Assembly: GCA_045645805.1 (NCBI GenBank)
Contig: JAZRJL010000074.1
Coordinates: 1-23,243, forward strand
Origin: SIG440 sp045645805
GTDB taxonomy: Bacteria > Bacillota > Clostridia > Monoglobales > Monoglobaceae
Reading direction: 5' to 3'
DNA length: 23,243 bases
The position numbers were made by a program, and so were the translations under genes. Positions 1 through 8,060 of the stretch are shown piece after piece. The first letter of the stretch is position 1, and each line of letters begins with the position of its first letter. Under the pieces are notes generated by a model that did not search any database, had not been told where the DNA came from, and worked only from the letters and a program-made list of their open reading frames with translations.

Positions 1-361
1 TATCCTTTATCTGCTGCGAAAGTCCCATTGAACCGCCGATAACAAATACCAGCCTGCTTGTTCCGCTTACCGCTTCATCTGCAATCAGTTTTGCAAATTT
101 TTCAGACGACATTTGCTTGCCCTCGACACAAAGTGAAATCACCTTTGCTCCCTTTGGAATTTTTGCAAGTATCCGCTGTGCTTCACGGTCAAGCACGGCA
201 TTTTTCTCGGTTTCCGAGGGGTTTTCGGGAGTCATTTCATCCTTGACCTCCACCACCTCAAAATTACAGTATGCTTTCAGCCGTTTTGAATATTCCTCAA
301 TCGCCTGAACATAAAATTTTTCCTTAAGCTTGCCTACGGCAATAATCATTATACTTTGCAT
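1..361 (-). CDS. rlmH: 23S rRNA (pseudouridine-1915-N3)-methyltransferase RlmH, partial
   Basis: RlmH is a small SPOUT methyltransferase that methylates pseudouridine 1915 in helix 69 of 23S rRNA on assembled ribosomes. The reading frame starts with the family N-terminus (IIAVGKLKEKFY) and continues to FVIGGSMGLS, the glycine-rich part of the SAM-binding trefoil knot. The window edge cuts the gene: 120 codons are present of about 159, and the C-terminal end with the rRNA-contacting tail is missing. ATG at 361 overlaps the response-regulator stop as TGATG. A second in-frame ATG at 349 (MIIIAVGK) matches the usual N-terminus slightly better; neither has a clear ribosome site, so translation is probably coupled. 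rlmH also lies at the end of the walRK cluster in Bacillus and Staphylococcus, so the linkage to walR is conserved. Confidence 0.9.
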   Translation of the reverse strand, partial: MQSIMIIAVGKLKEKFYVQAIEEYSKRLKAYCNFEVVEVKDEMTPENPSETEKNAVLDREAQRILAKIPKGAKVISLCVEGKQMSSEKFAKLIADEAVSGTSRLVFVIGGSMGLSQQIKD

Positions 362-1056
362 CAGGGCTGAAAATAATAACCAACGCCACGCTTTGTCATA
401 ATAAATCTTGGCTCTGACGGGTCATCCTCTACCTTCTCACGAAGACGGCGTACCGTTACGTCAACAGTTCGTACATCTCCGTAATATTCATAATCCCAAA
501 CACTTTCCAAAAGGCTTTGCCGTGAAAACACCTTGTTTGGCTGACTTGCAAGAAATTTAATAAGGTCAAATTCACGAATGGTAAGGTCAATCAGCTTATC
601 GCCCTTATACAGCTCGTAACGGTTGAAGTCAAGAACAAAGCCGCCAATGCGAAGCTCTTCCTGAACCTTTTCTTTCTTATCCTCAAATACAGCTTCATTA
701 CGACGCATATTCGCCTTTACACGAGCCATAAGCTCTCTTATGCTGAACGGCTTTGTGATATAGTCATCAGCACCAAGCTCAAGACCCAAAACCTTGTCAA
801 GCTCTTCCTCCCTTGCGGTGAGCATAAGGATAGGAACAGAGGATTTTTCACGAATTTTTTTGCATACCGAAAATCCGTCAAGCTTGGGCAGCATAACGTC
901 AAGCAAAATCAAATCAGGCTCAACTGTCATAGCCTTGCTGACAGCCTCTTCGCCGTCAAAGGCTTCAAACACTATGTAGCCTTCTCTCTGTAAATTTATT
1001 TTAAGAATTTCAACTATCGGTCTTTCGTCATCAACAACAAGAACCTTTTTTTCCAT
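361..1056 (-). CDS. walR: OmpR/PhoB-family response regulator, WalR (YycF)-like
   Basis: Two-component response regulator of 231 aa. The receiver domain (about 4-115) has acidic pocket D9-D10, phosphoacceptor D53 in LLDVMLP, T80 and K102. The winged-helix domain (about 133-230) contains the DVRTVDVTVRRLREK recognition segment that is nearly invariant in WalR/YycF, the regulator of cell-wall metabolism. The start is ATG 1056, with GAAAGGAG 11 nt upstream; an in-frame TTG at 1089 lacks a ribosome site. It lies 33 nt after a cell-wall peptidase gene and overlaps rlmH. No histidine kinase (WalK), WalH or WalI gene lies beside it here, unlike in Bacillus. The assignment to WalR rather than another PhoB-type regulator rests on the recognition helix, the rlmH linkage and the upstream binding-site match. 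Confidence 0.82.
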   Translation of the reverse strand: MEKKVLVVDDERPIVEILKINLQREGYIVFEAFDGEEAVSKAMTVEPDLILLDVMLPKLDGFSVCKKIREKSSVPILMLTAREEELDKVLGLELGADDYITKPFSIRELMARVKANMRRNEAVFEDKKEKVQEELRIGGFVLDFNRYELYKGDKLIDLTIREFDLIKFLASQPNKVFSRQSLLESVWDYEYYGDVRTVDVTVRRLREKVEDDPSEPRFIMTKRGVGYYFQP

Positions 1057-1089
1057 AACCGTAATTTCTCCTTTCACGGTATCTATCAA

Positions 1090-2613
1090 TTAATATCCTA
1101 CATAACTAAGGGGATTTACGTGCTGACCATTTTTAATCACTTCAAAATGAAGATGAGTGCCTGTACTTCTTCCCGTACTGCCCATTTTGGCAATTACATC
1201 ACCCTTTGCAACACGGTCACCTACGCTTACTGAAAGCGTGGAGCAATGTCCGTAAGCGGTCTGATATCCGTTTTCGTGGTTTATAACAACGTAATTACCG
1301 TATCCCGACATCCAGCCTGCATAGGTAACAACCCCGCCATCTGCTGCCTTTATGGGTGAATTATAGCTACCTGCAATGTCAATTCCCTTATGCTGTCTGT
1401 TCCAGCGTTTGCCATAACGTGACGAAAGCGTACCGAATGACGGATTGATAAATGTGCCCGAGCCCGTAGTTGGCGGACGTTTTTTTGTACCTATCTTTTC
1501 AACCTGAGCAACAGGCTGAGTGACGGTCTCGCTTTCAAGAACATCCTTTTCAACCTGAACACCATTGATTTTTGTAACCCTTGCCAGAACCTTTGCACTG
1601 CCCTCCTGACCCTTGCGTGAGACAACGGTTCTGCCCTCGTAGATTGAATCATCCTTTATCTTTTCAACCGTATAAGGCACGGCTTCGGTAAGCGAAACCG
1701 TCTGCACACTGCGTACCGAAAGCAGGGGGACAGTTTCCTCAACCCTCAGCTTCATGCCTGCACGGATATTGTCGGATGCATTTTCGTTCATAGCAAGAAG
1801 ATGTTCAACCGAGGTGTCATACTTTTTGGCGATATCCCAAAGTGTGTCGTTTTCCTGAACAATATATTCTGCATCCTCCTTGGTGTCTCCCGAAAGAGCC
1901 TCAAGGGCAGTTTCGGGTGTTTCAAGAAGTGCAATATGCATAAATTCCTTTTTAACGTCTATATCCTCGCAAAAATCAACAACCATATCGTCGGTAATTT
2001 CTTCACCTGCATATTTTTGCTTGTACTTGGCAAAAACCCATTCTGCCGCTTCCTCACTTGAAACACCAAACATAGCCTCGCCATCAATATAAACCGCATA
2101 TGCTTCAACCATTGTGTCAATATTTGAAAGCAAAGCATCCTCAAGCATATCTTTATCTGCAAGGTCCTTTTCGGAAACAATCCGTCTTACAAAAACGGGT
2201 TCCTTGGTGTAATCAGATTCCTCGTCAAAATAATCCGTCAGCTTTGCCTTTACGCCATCAATTGCCTGATATACAATCTCACGGTCGCAAACGTGACCGA
2301 TATTTTCACCGTCAACAATTACCTCAAAGCCCATCTTCCAGTCAAGGGCATTAACTGCGGCACAAATAGCCACCACCACTACAGCAGCTGTCATTCCGCC
2401 AAGAATTTTTGATTTGAATTCTGTCCACATATTCCCCACAGAATTCATATATGAACTTTTAAAACAAACCGAGAAAAGTCTGTCTGCTTTGCCTGCTGTT
2501 TTTTTAAAAAAGCCTTCCGCTTTGGATTTTCCTTTGGTGTTTCCGTTTCGGACATCCCGTGGCGAAAATGCCATAATCTGCGTTTCATCGCTTTTGTTCA
2601 TACTCACCTTCAA
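1090..2613 (-). CDS. LysM-G5-M23 cell-wall metallopeptidase, membrane-anchored
   Basis: Predicted peptidoglycan endopeptidase of about 507 aa. In order: a basic cytoplasmic N-terminus; one transmembrane segment (about 70-90, TAAVVVVAICAAVNAL); an acidic linker region; a LysM glycan-binding module (about 250-292, YIVQENDTLWDIAKKYDTS); a G5 domain (about 295-376); and a C-terminal peptidase M23 domain (about 394-502). The M23 zinc and catalytic residues are present: HKGID (H408, D412), YGH (H456) and HLHFE (H487, H489). An active LytM-type domain tethered to the outer membrane face is therefore expected. The start is uncertain: TTG 2613 sits 6 nt after AAGGAG; GTG 2607 and ATG 2601 are in frame. 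It is first in the operon with walR and rlmH, and a WalR-box match lies upstream, consistent with a WalR target. Confidence 0.88.
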   Translation of the reverse strand: MKVSMNKSDETQIMAFSPRDVRNGNTKGKSKAEGFFKKTAGKADRLFSVCFKSSYMNSVGNMWTEFKSKILGGMTAAVVVVAICAAVNALDWKMGFEVIVDGENIGHVCDREIVYQAIDGVKAKLTDYFDEESDYTKEPVFVRRIVSEKDLADKDMLEDALLSNIDTMVEAYAVYIDGEAMFGVSSEEAAEWVFAKYKQKYAGEEITDDMVVDFCEDIDVKKEFMHIALLETPETALEALSGDTKEDAEYIVQENDTLWDIAKKYDTSVEHLLAMNENASDNIRAGMKLRVEETVPLLSVRSVQTVSLTEAVPYTVEKIKDDSIYEGRTVVSRKGQEGSAKVLARVTKINGVQVEKDVLESETVTQPVAQVEKIGTKKRPPTTGSGTFINPSFGTLSSRYGKRWNRQHKGIDIAGSYNSPIKAADGGVVTYAGWMSGYGNYVVINHENGYQTAYGHCSTLSVSVGDRVAKGDVIAKMGSTGRSTGTHLHFEVIKNGQHVNPLSYVGY

Positions 2614-2648
2614 AAACCACTCCTTTCGCAAAATCTTAATCTTTAACT

Positions 2649-2677
2649 ATATTAGCAGAAAATATTTAACTGAATTT
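2649..2677 (-). promoter_or_regulatory. Candidate promoter of the peptidase-walR-rlmH operon
   Basis: On the minus strand TAATAT (2654-2649) is preceded by TGC, an extended -10 element. The hexamer at -35 spacing (2677-2672, AAATTC) is poor. A strong extended -10 with a weak -35 fits an activator-dependent promoter, and the WalR-box match would lie about 44-60 bp upstream of the inferred start near 2642. Inferred from sequence only. Confidence 0.45.
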
Positions 2678-2685
2678 AAATGAAT

Positions 2686-2702
2686 TGTTACAATTTTGTT
2701 AC
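2686..2702 (+). promoter_or_regulatory. WalR-box match: TGTTAC-N5-TGTTAC
   Basis: The sequence TGTTACAATTTTGTTAC matches the published WalR/YycF consensus (TGTWAH, five bases, TGTWAH) at every constrained position. Each half also lies in a 9-bp palindrome, TTGTTACAA (2685-2693 and 2696-2704), repeated with an 11-bp period, so both copies face the same side of the helix. It lies upstream of the walR operon, in reverse orientation to it, and also upstream of the divergent lrp promoter. Binding is inferred. Confidence 0.6.
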
Positions 2703-2791
2703 AATCAAAAATAATTGTACATCATTTATTGAAAAAAATCAAGGGGTTTCGGGATATATGTGACTAAAATCTTATTTTAGTGTTAAAATTA

Positions 2792-2820
2792 TTGACTTAA
2801 AAAGCAGAAAATGGTATAAT
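2792..2820 (+). promoter_or_regulatory. Sigma-A promoter for the lrp-aminotransferase operon
   Basis: TTGACT (2792-2797), a 17-bp spacer, and TATAAT (2815-2820) with an extended -10 TGG. This is a near-consensus vegetative promoter, with transcription expected from about 2827. The AGGAGG ribosome site at 2866-2871 lies 8 nt before the ATG at 2880. Confidence 0.8.
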
Positions 2821-2879
2821 GTTTAAATATATAGGCATTTTTTATACTTATAAAAATTTATTTTCAGGAGGCACTTGCT

Positions 2880-3380
2880 ATGAACGAAATCAAAAAAATT
2901 GAAAAAATAGTTGAACTTCTTCACAAAAACTGTAAACTTTCATTGGAGCAAGTCGCCGCCATTACCGAAATGACCCCGACAGATGCGGCATCTGCCATTG
3001 ACGAGCTTGAAAAAAACGGAACAATCCTTGGCTATGGTGCAGTTGTAAACTGGGAAAAGCTTTCTGCCCGCAACAAGGTTACTGCATATATCGAGCTTAA
3101 GGTTACACCCCAACGCAACAACGGCTTTAACCGTATTGCACAGCAAATCTGTCAGTTTGACCAGGTTAAATCCCTTAACCTTATGAGCGGCGGATACGAT
3201 TTTGGTGTTACCGTTGAGGGAGATAACCTTCGTGATATTTCGCTTTTTGTTTCCGAGCACCTTGCTCCTATGGAATCTGTCCTTAGCACAGCTACCCATT
3301 TTGTATTAAGATGCTTCAAGGAAGACGGCGTAATATTCCCCGCTGAAAACGAAGACGACAGGGAGGTTATTTCATTATGA
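2880..3380 (+). CDS. Lrp/AsnC-family transcriptional regulator (AlaR-like)
   Basis: Amino-acid-responsive DNA-binding regulator of 166 aa. An N-terminal winged helix-turn-helix (about 1-60; LSLEQVAAITEMTPTDAASA) is followed by a RAM/AsnC ligand-binding domain (about 68-145) with the LMSGGYDFGVTVEG strand typical of the family. The length is normal. AGGAGG lies 8 nt before the start. Its stop overlaps the next start by 4 nt (ATGA), so it is translationally coupled to the aminotransferase. The pairing matches B. subtilis yugG-yugH (alaR-alaT), where the regulator controls the alanine aminotransferase gene; the same role here is an inference from synteny and family. Confidence 0.85.
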   Translation: MNEIKKIEKIVELLHKNCKLSLEQVAAITEMTPTDAASAIDELEKNGTILGYGAVVNWEKLSARNKVTAYIELKVTPQRNNGFNRIAQQICQFDQVKSLNLMSGGYDFGVTVEGDNLRDISLFVSEHLAPMESVLSTATHFVLRCFKEDGVIFPAENEDDREVISL

Positions 3381-4549
3381 GTTTTAACCCCCAAGGTATG
3401 CTGAACCGCGTTGTCACCGAAATTCCGCCCTCAGGCATAAGGAAATTCTTTGACATTGCGGCAGAGATGAAGGATGCAATCTCCCTTGGTGTGGGCGAGC
3501 CTGACTTTGTTACGCCCTGGCACATCCGCGATAAGGGTATACATTCCCTGCAAAAGGGTCAGACCCACTACACCGCAAACAAAGGTCTTAAAGAGCTTCG
3601 TGAAGAGATTTCAAATTATCTTGACAGACGCTTTAACCTTAAATATGACGCTCTTACACAGACCATTGTTACCGTCGGCGGAAGCGAAGCAATTGACCTT
3701 GTCTTTCGCGCTGTAATCGATCCCGGTGACGAGGTTCTTGTTCCCGAGCCAAGCTTTGTATGTTATCAGCCTCTTACCCGTCTTGCCGGCGGTGTTCCGG
3801 TGCCAATCACCACCAAGGCTGAAAATAATTTCAAAATTACACCTGATGAATTAAAGTCGGCAATCACACCTAAAACCAAGGTGCTTGTCCTGCCCTATCC
3901 CAACAACCCCACCGGCGGAATTATGACAAAAGAGGATTTGGAGGCAATTGCCGAGGTTTTAAGAGATACAAATATCCTTGTACTCAGCGACGAAATCTAT
4001 GCCGAGCTTACCTATGGCAGAAAGCATTGTTCCATTGCCGAAATTGACGGTATGTATGAACGCACCGTTCTTGTCAGCGGCTTTTCAAAAGCCTATGCTA
4101 TGACAGGCTGGCGTCTTGGTTATGCCTGCGGTCATCCCGATATTATTTCAGCTATGACAAAGATACATCAGTACGGAATTATGTCCGCACCCACAATCGC
4201 ACAGTTTGCGGCAATTGAAGCACTTAAAAACGGCGATGCCGATATTGAGGCAATGCGTGACGAATATAACGACCGCCGCCGTCTTATTGTTGGCGGATTT
4301 AACGCAATGGGTCTTGATTGCTTTGAACCCGAGGGTGCATTTTATGCGTTTCCCTGTATCAAATCTACGGGACTTTCTTCGGGCGAGTTTTGTGAAAGAC
4401 TGCTTTATGACCAAAAGGTTGCCGTCGTCCCGGGCACAGCATTTGGTGAATCGGGCGAGGGCCACGTAAGATGCTCTTATGCGTATTCCCTCGACAGCAT
4501 AAACGAAGCACTTAACAGAATTGAGACATTTGTAAAAAAATTTAAATAA
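3377..4549 (+). CDS. PLP-dependent class I aminotransferase (AlaT/PatA-like)
   Basis: Fold-type I aminotransferase of 390 aa, probably moving amino groups between alanine, aspartate or aromatic amino acids and 2-oxoglutarate. Visible PLP residues: GGSEA near 101, the YPNNPTG loop (about 174-180), SDEIYAE with the pyridine-binding aspartate D205, and the Schiff-base lysine K238 in SGFSKAYAMTGWRLGY. The C-terminal HVRCSYA supplies the carboxylate-binding arginine. GGGAGG lies 10 nt upstream of the ATG inside the preceding gene. Coupling to an Lrp-type regulator resembles alaR-alaT, making alanine synthesis the best guess. Aspartate or aromatic specificity cannot be excluded from sequence. Confidence 0.9.
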   Translation: MSFNPQGMLNRVVTEIPPSGIRKFFDIAAEMKDAISLGVGEPDFVTPWHIRDKGIHSLQKGQTHYTANKGLKELREEISNYLDRRFNLKYDALTQTIVTVGGSEAIDLVFRAVIDPGDEVLVPEPSFVCYQPLTRLAGGVPVPITTKAENNFKITPDELKSAITPKTKVLVLPYPNNPTGGIMTKEDLEAIAEVLRDTNILVLSDEIYAELTYGRKHCSIAEIDGMYERTVLVSGFSKAYAMTGWRLGYACGHPDIISAMTKIHQYGIMSAPTIAQFAAIEALKNGDADIEAMRDEYNDRRRLIVGGFNAMGLDCFEPEGAFYAFPCIKSTGLSSGEFCERLLYDQKVAVVPGTAFGESGEGHVRCSYAYSLDSINEALNRIETFVKKFK

Positions 4550-4552
4550 CAC

Positions 4553-4576
4553 AGGGGCTGTTTTTTAACAGCCCCT
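4553..4576 (+). terminator. Stem-loop after the aminotransferase gene
   Basis: A perfect 10-bp stem (AGGGGCTGTT/AACAGCCCCT) with a TTTT loop lies 3 nt after the stop codon. No T-run follows, so it may be a weak terminator or an mRNA-stabilising hairpin. Confidence 0.45.
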
Positions 4577-4584
4577 ATGTTGAA

Positions 4585-4612
4585 TGTAGGGGTCGGCGTC
4601 CCCGACGACCCG
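4585..4612 (+). repeat. TGTAGGG-type intergenic palindrome, copy 1
   Basis: A 28-bp element beginning TGTAGGGGTCGGCG and ending CGACGACCCG, with GGGTCG pairing CGACCC. The copy at 21374-21401 (-) differs at three positions, two of which compensate in the stem. It lies in the 5' leader of tatD. Confidence 0.65.
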
Positions 4613-4679
4613 TTACCCTCAACGGCAGACCAAATTTGAAGTACGAATTTTTTAAAGATATTGAAAGGACTTTATTTCT

Positions 4680-5447
4680 ATGAACTTCCTGTACGACTCC
4701 CACGCACACCTTGACGATGATGCCTTTGATGCTGACAGAAGCGAGGTTATTGAAAAAATTAAAGTCTCGGGCGTGGGTCTTATCAACAATATCGGTGCAT
4801 CCATTAAATCTTCACAGGCAAGTATTGAGCTTGCCGAAGAATACGACTTTATCCGTGCGGTAGTGGGTGTCCACCCAAGCGAAACTCACAGTATGACAGA
4901 GGCAGACATTGATACTCTCAGAAAAATGGCAGGCCACAAAAAGGTTGTTGCCATTGGCGAAATAGGTCTTGATTATCACTACGACGATACCGACCCTGAA
5001 ACCCAAAAGGTTTGGTTCAGACGTCAGCTTCAGCTTGCCAAAGAGCTGGGCTTGCCCGTCGTAATCCACGACCGTGAATCAAAAGGCGAGTGCATTGAGA
5101 TTTTGAAAGAACTTAAAATTTCAAACGGGGTTTTTCATTGCTTTTCGGGCAGTGCCGAAACCGCAAAACAGCTTTTGGATATGGGTTTTTATATTTCCTT
5201 TACAGGTGTTTTAACCTTCAAAAATGCAAGACGGGCAATAGAGGCACTTAAAATCACACCCCTTGACCGCCTATTTATTGAAACCGACTGTCCGTATATG
5301 GCACCCGAACCACACAGGGGAACACGCAACGACAGCAGTCTTGTTCGCTTTGTAGCTGAAAAGGTTGCCGAAGTCAAGGGTATTTCATATGCCGAGGCGG
5401 TAAATGCCACCTGCAAAAATGCAATGGAATTTTTTAAATTAAGATAG
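4680..5447 (+). CDS. tatD: TatD-family metal-dependent DNase
   Basis: TatD-type hydrolase of 255 aa, with a TIM-barrel amidohydrolase fold; characterised members are 3'-5' exonucleases acting on DNA and RNA in the cytoplasm. Metal ligands are all visible: HAH (H8, H10), E94 in AIGEIGLDYH, H130 in VIHDR, H153 in FHCFSG and D203 in ETDCPYMAPEPHRG. The length is typical. AAAGGA lies about 10 nt before the ATG. The gene often precedes rnmV-ksgA in Bacillota, but here it stands alone, followed 8 nt later by a strong terminator. The stop codon is TAG directly before that terminator, so TAG functions as a stop in this genome. Confidence 0.93.
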   Translation: MNFLYDSHAHLDDDAFDADRSEVIEKIKVSGVGLINNIGASIKSSQASIELAEEYDFIRAVVGVHPSETHSMTEADIDTLRKMAGHKKVVAIGEIGLDYHYDDTDPETQKVWFRRQLQLAKELGLPVVIHDRESKGECIEILKELKISNGVFHCFSGSAETAKQLLDMGFYISFTGVLTFKNARRAIEALKITPLDRLFIETDCPYMAPEPHRGTRNDSSLVRFVAEKVAEVKGISYAEAVNATCKNAMEFFKLR

Positions 5448-5455
5448 ACGTCAAA

Positions 5456-5490
5456 ACGGACACAACAACAACTCGTTGTGTCCGTTTTTT
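5456..5490 (+). terminator. Intrinsic terminator between convergent tatD and recD2
   Basis: A perfect 11-bp stem (ACGGACACAAC/GTTGTGTCCGT, 5456-5466 with 5475-5485), an 8-nt loop and a run of T. The opposite strand ends in a shorter T-run, so it could serve both convergent genes. Confidence 0.85.
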
Positions 5491-7687
5491 AATAAATAAT
5501 CAACTTATCCCTCAATCCCGAATACCTCAGCTGTATATTATCATTTTCCACAAACCTTTTCAGTATTTCTTCCTTGCCCACCAGAATAACCAGCTTTTTC
5601 GCACGGGTTATTGCGGTATACAAAAGATTTCTTGTCATAAGCAGGCGGTGGGTGTCAAACATAGGCATTATTACAACATCAAACTCGCTGCCCTGACTTT
5701 TGTGAACCGTAACCGCATAGGCAAGCTCCAATTCTTCAAGAGCAGTAAATTCATATCTTACCTCTTTGTCATCGTCATAGGTCACAGTAAGGTTTTTGGC
5801 CGCAAAATTCATTTCGGTTACAAAACCCACATCACCGTTGAATATTCCCAGTCCCTTTTCACCGTCGGATTTTCGGGTCCATTCCATATTATAGTTATTT
5901 TTGTTTTGCATAACCTTGTCGCCTATCCTGAAAACACAACCCCCCGAAGCCTTTTCAGAAAATCTGTCTTTAGGCGGATTAAGTCGTCTTTGCAGAATCT
6001 CATTAAGACTTTGTACTCCAATCAGGCTCTTTCGGGTGGGGGTAAGCACCTGAATTTGCGAAATACTGTCCACACCATAAGCTTTTGGGATTCGTCTTTC
6101 GCAAAGCTCGGCAATGGTCTCGCACAGATACTCGGCATCGTCACATTCAAGCATAAAGAAGTCATTGTCAGGGTCGTTACAAAAGGGCATATTTCCTTTA
6201 TTGATGCGGTGGGCATTTACAACAATCATACTTTCCTTTGCCTGACGGAAAATCTCGGTCAGCTTGACACACTCAATTGAGTCACTTTCAATAATATCCC
6301 TTAAAACATTGCCTGCACCCACAGACGGAAGCTGGTCGCAATCTCCCACCAGTACAAGCTGCGCCTTTTGCGGAAGTGCCAGCAACAAATGATGCATAAG
6401 CAGTATATCAACCATTGACATCTCATCAACAATAAGTATATCACAATCAAGCTTGTTCTGCTCGTTTCTGGCAAAGTACGCCTGCCCTATCCCCTCCGAG
6501 GGCATATTCTCAAGCAAACGATGAATGGTCTTTGCATCAACCCCGGTAACTTCGGTCATTCGCTTTGCCGCCCTGCCCGTTGGTGCTGCAAGTGCGATTT
6601 CCTTGCCCTGAGCTTCCACTATCTTTATAATACTTTTAATTATAGTGGTCTTGCCCGTACCGGGTCCACCGGTAATAACCGTTACCGAATTTCTGAGTAC
6701 CGCATTTATTGCATCACGCTGAGCCTCGGCAAGGACAATTTCCGTCTCCCGTTCTGCCGTTTGTATCATAAGGTCAAAATCGGTCTTGTGCAAATCATAA
6801 ATCATACCGCACATTTCCCGAAGCCTCATTGCAACCGAACATTCAGCCTCGTAAAAGTTTTTCTGATATACCGCATCAAAATCGTCCTGACGTTCAAGAA
6901 CAAGCTCGCCGCTGTCTAAAAGAACCGATAAAGCATCTTCAATCTCATCGGTCTCAACCTCTAAAAACAGCTTCGCCTGACCAATCAAGGTTGCTTTGGG
7001 CAAAAAAGTGTGTCCGCCAAGGTATGCCGTATTTAAAAGCACACTCTTTATGCCTGCATAAATCCTTGGCAAAAAGTTTTTAGGGAGACTTAAATTCTCT
7101 GCCATCTTATCGCACGTTTTAAATGTAAAGCCTTCAATCACGGTAAGGATGAACGGATTCTCCCTTACCATTGCCATTACATTCTCGCCAAAGGCACGAA
7201 ACGCCTTGACCGCAAGGTTGGGTGATACCCCATACTGCTGAAAAAATATTACAATATTTTTAAGTCCCACCTGCTCAACATATCTTCTATATATATCGTC
7301 AGCCTTAGCCTTTGAAATCCCCTTTATGCTGCAAAGCTTTTCGGGTGTTTTTTCAATAACCTCAAGAGCATCCCTGCCAAACATTTCAACAATCCGTCTT
7401 GCGGTTGCCCTGCCCACATGCGGCAAAATCCCCGAACCAAGATAAAGCTCGATTTCATCCTCGGACTGAGGACTGCGTCTTTCAAAGCTTTTTACACTAA
7501 ACTGCTGCCCGTACTCAGGGTGCATCTTCCATTCGCCAATTGCATCAATCCGCTCGCCCTCACAAAGTCCCGGCATACACCCTGTCAAGGTGTAAAGTTT
7601 CCCTTCAGAGGACACATCGCAAACCGTGTAGCCGTTTGCTTCGTTTTCGTAAATTATTCCCTCGACTACACCGCAAAGCTTTTCCAT
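5489..7687 (-). CDS. recD2: ATP-dependent DNA helicase RecD2
   Basis: Superfamily 1B 5'-3' DNA helicase of 732 aa, within the usual 720-760 aa of RecD2, which acts without RecB or RecC in replication-fork stability and repair. An N-terminal OB-like and helix-hairpin-helix region (about 1-200, with GIGSKAKAD-type hairpins such as SIKGISKAKAD) is specific to RecD2. The helicase core has Walker A GGPGTGKT (about 340-347), motif II VDEMS (about 420), GDxDQLPSVGAGN, and near the C-terminus VTVHKSQGSEFD and YTAITRAKK. AGGGGG precedes the ATG by about 9 nt. The flanking genes are tatD (convergent) and tRNA-Ala (divergent), so it is transcribed alone. Confidence 0.95.
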   Translation of the reverse strand: MEKLCGVVEGIIYENEANGYTVCDVSSEGKLYTLTGCMPGLCEGERIDAIGEWKMHPEYGQQFSVKSFERRSPQSEDEIELYLGSGILPHVGRATARRIVEMFGRDALEVIEKTPEKLCSIKGISKAKADDIYRRYVEQVGLKNIVIFFQQYGVSPNLAVKAFRAFGENVMAMVRENPFILTVIEGFTFKTCDKMAENLSLPKNFLPRIYAGIKSVLLNTAYLGGHTFLPKATLIGQAKLFLEVETDEIEDALSVLLDSGELVLERQDDFDAVYQKNFYEAECSVAMRLREMCGMIYDLHKTDFDLMIQTAERETEIVLAEAQRDAINAVLRNSVTVITGGPGTGKTTIIKSIIKIVEAQGKEIALAAPTGRAAKRMTEVTGVDAKTIHRLLENMPSEGIGQAYFARNEQNKLDCDILIVDEMSMVDILLMHHLLLALPQKAQLVLVGDCDQLPSVGAGNVLRDIIESDSIECVKLTEIFRQAKESMIVVNAHRINKGNMPFCNDPDNDFFMLECDDAEYLCETIAELCERRIPKAYGVDSISQIQVLTPTRKSLIGVQSLNEILQRRLNPPKDRFSEKASGGCVFRIGDKVMQNKNNYNMEWTRKSDGEKGLGIFNGDVGFVTEMNFAAKNLTVTYDDDKEVRYEFTALEELELAYAVTVHKSQGSEFDVVIMPMFDTHRLLMTRNLLYTAITRAKKLVILVGKEEILKRFVENDNIQLRYSGLRDKLIIY

Positions 7688-7722
7688 AAAAAGACGCCCC
7701 CTTTCAATTAAATTACCACTTT

Positions 7723-7752
7723 ATTTTACCACAACAACAGCTTTTGTGTCAA
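7723..7752 (-). promoter_or_regulatory. recD2 promoter
   Basis: On the minus strand TTGACA (7752-7747), an 18-bp spacer and TAAAAT (7728-7723) preceded by TGG (extended -10). It lies 35 nt upstream of the recD2 start. Confidence 0.75.
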
Positions 7753-7820
7753 TTTAAATACGCTTAAATTTCCTTTATTGGAATTAATGACAAATTCTGA
7801 AAAAATTTTTAGATTTTCTC

Positions 7821-7849
7821 TTTACAAAACAGGATTTATGTGTTATAAT
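7821..7849 (+). promoter_or_regulatory. tRNA-Ala promoter
   Basis: TTTACA (7821-7826), 17-bp spacer, TATAAT (7844-7849). The inferred start lies a few bases before the tRNA 5' end at 7863. Confidence 0.78.
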
Positions 7850-7862
7850 ACGTTTTGTATTT

Positions 7863-7938
7863 GGGGGTGTAGCTCAGTTGGGAGAGCACCTGCCTTGCAA
7901 GCAGGGGGTCAGGAGTTCGACTCTCCTCATCTCCACCA
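7863..7938 (+). tRNA. tRNA-Ala (anticodon TGC)
   Basis: A 76-nt cloverleaf: acceptor GGGGGTG/CATCTCC, D stem GCTC/GAGC, anticodon stem CCTGC/GCAGG around loop CTTGCAA (anticodon TGC), T arm AGGAG-TTCGACT-CTCCT, and an encoded CCA end. It has its own promoter and terminator, so it is a single-gene transcript. Confidence 0.97.
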
Positions 7939-7939
7939 G

Positions 7940-7971
7940 AAAAAAGACTTGTCGATTGACAAGTCTTTTTT
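7940..7971 (+). terminator. tRNA-Ala terminator
   Basis: A perfect 14-bp stem (AAAAAAGACTTGTC/GACAAGTCTTTTTT) with a GATT loop, 2 nt after the CCA end. The A-run and T-run are symmetrical, so it could also stop the convergent acyl-CoA synthetase transcript. Its GACTTGT core recurs in the tRNA-Gly terminator at 22996. Confidence 0.9.
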
Positions 7972-7973
7972 CA

Positions 7974-8030
7974 ATGAAATAAATCCTGTCGGATTTGTGA
8001 AATGCACTTATGCGTGAAATATTGCGGCAT
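7974..8030 (+). repeat. Heptamer-hairpin array A (apparent half copy)
   Basis: Heptamers RTGAAAT at 7974-7980, 7997-8003 and 8014-8020 alternate with hairpins: 7981-7996 (AAATCC/GGATTT, loop TGTC), 8004-8013 (GCA/TGC) and 8021-8030. The last reads ATTGCGGCAT, equal to hairpin ATGCCTTGCGGCAT of array C minus four bases. The right half with inverted heptamers is absent apart from a possible TTTCAC near 8059-8064, which overlaps the stop of the acyl-CoA synthetase gene. It starts 3 nt after the tRNA-Ala terminator. Confidence 0.65.
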
Positions 8031-8060
8031 GTGTTGACAATCATAGCCTTCCTTTTACTT

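Noticed and set aside
5648..6280. 210-aa plus-strand open reading frame inside recD2
   Set aside because: It is antisense to conserved helicase motifs, has no family resemblance and no ribosome site; the same holds for other long shadows over recD2 and the ATPase.
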